Source: Polytrichum commune (lineage: Eukaryota; Streptophyta; Polytrichopsida; Polytrichales; Polytrichaceae). From it: a stretch of DNA of 64,000 nucleotides. The DNA lies in the NCBI GenBank assembly GCA_950295325.1, contig OX485809.1:36335081-36399080 (forward strand), written 5' to 3'. A model generated the notes under the pieces. That model did no database searches, was not told the origin of the DNA, and saw only the letters and a program-made list of their open reading frames with translations. This document shows positions 60,126-64,000 of the stretch, in pieces. Numbering within the stretch: the first letter of the stretch is position 1; each line of letters opens with the position of its first letter. A program made the position numbers and the translations under genes.

Positions 60126-60493
60126 TCTCTACTTGATGGGGGAAATAAAAAAACTAGCTACGTAGGTAGGAAGCCAAGAGCCCACCCACCACAAGGTAGG
60201 CAGTAAACCCCACCCTGCATTATGAGGGTTCATGAGTAGGGTAGGGCCAACGAGCTCAAATTCACGTCGCCCGGCATTGGTTATTTATTTGTTTATAAAG
60301 AAGTAATATATTTCTTCAATGTAAAAATGCTATAGTAAAATTGACCATGTTATTAGCAACGAAGGCCTGAACAAGTTGTATATTGGGATGGAACAAATCA
60401 GCCATAAACTTGTAAGGAGCGGTTTTTTTACCGGACTTGTAGCACGACTTCCACAAAATCTACTAAATTGTATGTTGACACTACATTGTTTGT

Positions 60494-60687
60494 GGTATTT
60501 AGTGTCACTTACTAATTGGGATCATGCAATAACTTCTTACTACGGAATTCAATCTTTATTAGCACAAGTTGAACAGGTTGTTCGGACATTATAAAAATAC
60601 AAATGACTTTAATTGGTAATACATCACATTCTTGGTAAATACTTATAGAACTTTGCAAACTTCCAATAGTAAAAGACACTAAATACC
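60494..60687. mobile_element. family C MITE with 21-bp inverted ends
   Basis: Starts GGTATTTAGTGTCACTTACT and ends with the reverse complement of GGTATTTAGTGTCTTTTACT (two mismatches). The interior matches the other family C copies (GTTCGGACATTAT). This is the copy with the best-preserved ends, so it defines the family as a 194-bp non-autonomous element. No convincing target duplication was found. Confidence 0.75.
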
Positions 60688-61174
60688 TTGAATGGTGTAG
60701 AGACCAAGGGACATGGGGGAAAAAACTGACTTGGACTTTCTCATCGTCACAATCCTTGGTCCAAAGTCCAAAGTTTACTTAAACATCAATGCCCAACAAT
60801 ATCACCATACATGTTTATATTATAATATTTTGTTTTTGGACATATGAACTGCTAAAAATTTGTGGGGAGAATCTTAAGTTTACGTATGGTCATACCTATT
60901 TTGAGAGATGTCAAATATTCTTATGAAGCTTCTCAATTGGACTGAATTGTTCTAGATGATTTTGAAAATATTTTGCTTCAACCTTTGGGGGTTAAGCGCT
61001 AAGTGCATTTACAATTACTAACTTGGTACGAATATAGGTGTGTCCTTCTTTGTTAGCATTTGAGAGGGGATTTCTCATTGTCATAACCCTTGGTTGGGAG
61101 TTTATGTATTTGGTGGGGGGGGGGGTTAAAGTGGCAATTTTAACACCATCCATCTTAGTGTGTATCAATGAATG

Positions 61175-61405
61175 AGGAGAACCGACCACTAGTTACAAAT
61201 ACACAAGTTGAATTTGAGAAAGTACCAGTTTAAGTTCAAAACATCAAGAAAATTACCGATCATTTTAGAAGAATCTATGAAATATACCTCAAATAGTATA
61301 GAAGAATAGAAAGATCACAAACATTTAACCGGTTGAACTCAATAACACTAGATTTTGACCAATTATGCCCAAGAATCTCTCCAGAAACTGGTCTAAACCG
61401 GTGTT
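61175..61405 (+). repeat. dispersed repeat family D, copy 3
   Basis: Shares CATTTTAGAAGAATCTATG, ACATTTAACCGGTTG, AACACTAGATTTTGACC and AATTATGCCCAAGAATCTCT with copies 1 and 2. Confidence 0.75.
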
Positions 61406-61649
61406 ACTTTTTTTTCTTTTTTTTTTGGTTTGTTGCTAAACTAACTTAGTTCAAACTTTTGCAGGGGCATCATATCAGCCTGCTCACAACACTTTACTTT
61501 CGAACTTTTAGTTAAAATCGTGGACGTGACCCATGATGCCAAATACGATTCATTAAAGGAAAAAAGGTGATGCACTTTTTGAGACGAACTAGTGTTTTTG
61601 CCCACACTTTGTCGAGAAGAAGTTTATGGGAGGTGAAACGAGCTTCTGA

Positions 61650-61915
61650 CCTCTCGTGAGGCCACGTCGTTCTTTCATAGTGCTTTATTACCTTGGAGAC
61701 TTCGTCCATGTTGTTCCAAATCTACCAATCCTAGTATCTTTGTATTCCTCTCATTTTCTATCTTCCCTGTTTGTTTCTTTGCCTACGCCTCGCTCTTGTG
61801 TTTTCCCTCTTCTTTCTTGCCGTTGCCGTTGTTGTGGATTCCTTGCTACGGCCACTAAGATAGACACCAACTCGCCTTTGAATCCCTCTTCTTTCAGCAA
61901 CCGTCAAAATGAGGT
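61650..61915 (+). other. possible first exon / 5' leader of an unidentified gene
   Basis: A pyrimidine-rich, GC-richer stretch (CTTGCCGTTGCCGTTGTTGT and similar) typical of plant 5' leaders ends with CAAAATGAG/GTAAGTCTCC, a near-perfect donor placed just after an ATG. Candidate downstream coding is 62181-62390 on the + strand (MNIRSYTQFNDEAQMRNCRY, later RFPFFRQEIIARAGTDASLD), which has protein-like composition but no recognised domain. Joining ATGAG to the acceptor near 62201 gives a frame that stops soon, so the gene model is not settled. Confidence 0.3.
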
Positions 61916-62180
61916 AAGTCTCCAAGCTTGTTGTTGATTTTTTCACTTGTCTTTGGACCTTTATTTGTGTTAACCAACAACAAGCATGTTCAATTCTTAG
62001 TTCAGTGGCCCACTTCTAATTTCATTATCTCTATGCAAGCCACTTTTCTATGTTGAGTTTCACTCCTCCCGCAGCTATGTCGGGAGTGTTCTTTTGGCTA
62101 CAGGCATAGTCGCCTATGTGGCGATATCGTTTAGCCTATGTACACTTGTTCATTGTCCCTAGCATAAATTATGCAATACA

Positions 62181-62390
62181 ATGAATATTAGGAGTTACAC
62201 GCAGTTTAATGATGAAGCACAAATGCGGAATTGTAGATATGATAAAGAAGGTGTATCTGCAGGTTATAGTGTAGACGCTCAAGGACCGCGTTTCCCGTTT
62301 TTTAGACAGGAAATTATTGCAAGAGCGGGAACCGACGCATCATTAGATATTGGAGTAAGGATTTGCAGTTGGGGGAATAGGGGCCAGTGA
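62181..62390 (+). CDS. hypothetical small open frame or exon
   Basis: 69 codons from ATG 62181, ending with TGA. Residues include YSVDAQGPRFPFFRQEIIAR and GTDASLDIGVRI, with a hydrophilic, protein-like composition that contrasts with the flanking AT-rich sequence. Internal CAG/G boundaries (CTGCAG near 62263, TTGCAG near 62370) could be splice acceptors. I do not recognise the family. It lies just left of the inverted repeat at 62426-63020. Confidence 0.3.
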   Translation: MNIRSYTQFNDEAQMRNCRYDKEGVSAGYSVDAQGPRFPFFRQEIIARAGTDASLDIGVRICSWGNRGQ

Positions 62391-62425
62391 ATCGATTTGC
62401 AGCTGGGTATCTTCAGCTTTCATTG

Positions 62426-63020
62426 CGGGAATATAGATTCCGCACGGTCGAAGGACAGATTGGACCATGCTGTGAGGTCAGTGATTCCAAATTCATGGTA
62501 AAAACGGAACATTTGATGTGACGCCAAATCTCCAAAGACGACGGTCTTAAGCAATGTCTTGGCTCTCCAAGCTGTAAGCGTAACTTCGATGCTTGCATAC
62601 TGGACATGAAATGCAGAATATCAGAAGGATTTTGAGAAGATCCATAACAACTTGCCATGTCCAGGTATGCATCTTATATTACGTATACATTCATTGTTTC
62701 GAACACTCATTGCATAATGTATTATCATTTTTTAATTAACAAACAATTTTGTTTTCTTCCATATACATGTCATTACCGCTGCAATTTTCTAAATGCAACT
62801 CTTTCTAAAGTTATTTGAAGGTGCTTCTAGACGTGTTTCATGTTCAATAAACAAACATCAAAGCCACGCTCCCAGCTTGGAGAGCCAAGACATTGCTTAA
62901 GACCGTCGTCTTTGGAGATTTGGCGTCACATCAAATGCTCCACTTTTACTATGAATTTAGAATCACCGACACCACAACATGGTCCGATATGTTCTACGAT
63001 CGTGCAAAATCTATATTGCG
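62426..63020. repeat. long inverted repeat with perfect 65-bp core and coding-like arms
   Basis: The left arm (62426-62598) and right arm (62852-63020) are inverted copies of about 170 bp. The core 62510-62574 is the exact reverse complement of 62873-62937 (65 of 65). Outside the core the arms differ by scattered substitutions. Both arms are open when read from arm start (- strand for the left, + strand for the right): AWRAKTLLKTVVFGDLASHQ is identical in both, then FRFYHEFGITDL in the left versus LHFYYEFRITDT in the right. The 253-bp spacer is AT-rich. The right-arm frame continues to 63075 and stops. Confidence 0.85.
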
Positions 63021-63433
63021 CATAATAAAGAAAGAAAACATCCAGATACAAATCGATACACTGACCTTTAAATAAATATTTTTAGCTTTACGCCTACTTT
63101 TTGTAGGATATGCAACTCGTAATTAGTGCGAGATGATTGGTGAATCCAAATTATGGCTGTAGCTAATTTTCACATAAATTTTGAAAATCATATGATAATT
63201 TTAATTATTTTCAAAGTGAAGATTCTTGAACTTATGAAATGGCCATGTAGGTCGGTCCCCCAATTATGTTGACTATTGAGCTTAGAAAGATTAACAAATT
63301 TTGAGCATGTAGTCCAATTTCTTTTGAATACATGATGTCATTTTGGTGTTTGTGCTAAGATCCACATCCAAGAACACACCATTCAAATATAGGTGTTCGT
63401 TTAAGATGAGTAACTGAATCAGGCCTACTTACC

Positions 63434-63483
63434 TCAGGTATTAAAAACCTTGTTTCAGAACCTACAAGGTTTTTAACACCTGA
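63434..63483. repeat. 19-bp-arm hairpin
   Basis: TCAGGTATTAAAAACCTTG (63434-63452) and CAAGGTTTTTAACACCTGA (63465-63483) pair with a single mismatch around a 12-nt loop. Confidence 0.75.
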
Positions 63484-64000
63484 ACCTATTTCAGAACATG
63501 TTTCGGAAATTAAATGCAGAAGATTAATATTTATGAAATTTTCACATGATTTACAAGAGCCAAGTAAATTGACATGGTGTGCCTGACTGTGGCGATGTTG
63601 GGAGCATGAATTTTTACAGCATAATAGTCATCCATCACTGCTTCGTGCAGTTTTTTATGCTTATGGATGGGATTACTTCCAGATCGGTTTACTCAAGGTG
63701 CATAAGCTCAATTTGTTGGATAATAGAAGTGTGATAAGAAGGCTGCAATATAATTTAAGTACCTGCATGTATATTGAGTTTCGCAGATTAGAATTATCCT
63801 TTAATTTAATGGGATTTTTTTTCAAGAGTTGGTCCCCCATAATTTTTTATTTGGTACGAAGGTTGAAATTCATCAAATTCCTACTTTGCCAACTTCCTTG
63901 TGGACTTCTTCTCCCACCAGTGGTGGGCCTTTGGCCCCTAGTGGCTCGTTGCACATTAAATTACTTTCGATCCATTGGAACCTTCTCTCATACACCATAA
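63484..64000. other. right edge, nothing recognised
   Basis: An open frame from 63698 runs off the window (100 codons) but is AT-rich, with no recognisable domain. Confidence 0.4.

Noticed and set aside
1-64000. CRISPR array, prophage, operon or bacterial contamination
   Set aside because: Spliceosomal introns, plant-type genes and plant-type transposons throughout; no regularly spaced identical repeats and no dense bacterial gene order.

Overview
This window looks like nuclear DNA of a land plant. Two genes are recognisable by protein similarity. One is an intron-rich plant-type CMP-KDO synthetase (KDSB), complete at 19429-23004 on the + strand. The other is the first coding exon of a hexokinase at 996-1261 on the - strand, which runs off the left edge. 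Introns are spliceosomal, the background is AT-rich, and most of the rest is repeats. The hexokinase N-terminus has neither a transit peptide nor a membrane anchor (the cytosolic 'type C' form). The BED-finger hAT and pogo-like transposases suggest, but do not prove, a seed-free plant (moss, lycophyte or fern) or another large-genome lineage. I cannot name the species.

Layout, left to right. 1-3.8 kb: hexokinase exon 1 and its upstream flank, which holds a two-copy ~265-bp duplication and a four-unit ~380-bp tandem array with exon-like segments. 3.8-10.5 kb: AT-rich DNA with decayed coding-like stretches, a cluster of GGGTT-type palindromes, a strong hairpin and CT-rich simple repeats. 10.5-14.7 kb: a GC- and pyrimidine-rich leader followed by a nearly full-length hAT transposase broken by one frameshift and one stop. 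17.4-17.8 kb: a PIF/Harbinger-type MITE with TTA target duplications. 18.2-23.0 kb: KDSB with a partly duplicated 5' leader. 23.9-24.3 kb: a G-rich ~10-bp minisatellite. 26.8-39.3 kb: a dense repeat field holding two Mutator-like foldback MITEs with 9-bp target duplications, a 5S-rRNA-like relic, a four-unit tandem array, a pogo-like element with intact ends but a deleted transposase, and several dispersed families. 42-49 kb: further tandem units and two loci each carrying a head-to-tail MITE dimer separated by TTA. 53-56 kb: two TIR-bounded elements. 56.4-59.3 kb: repeat copies and a decayed pogo-like transposase. 61.4-64 kb: a possible new transcription unit (exon ending ATGAG/GTAAGT) and a long inverted repeat with a perfect 65-bp core and protein-like arms.

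The two host genes are unrelated in function: sugar phosphorylation versus supply of CMP-KDO for rhamnogalacturonan II pectin. No operon-like organisation, CRISPR array, convincing functional tRNA gene or organellar insert was seen. The most notable material is repeat architecture: MITE dimers, foldback elements with clean target duplications, an inverted duplication of a coding-like fragment, and a GC-AG intron in KDSB. I did not find a clearly new biological system. All calls come from reading the sequence; no database search was run.
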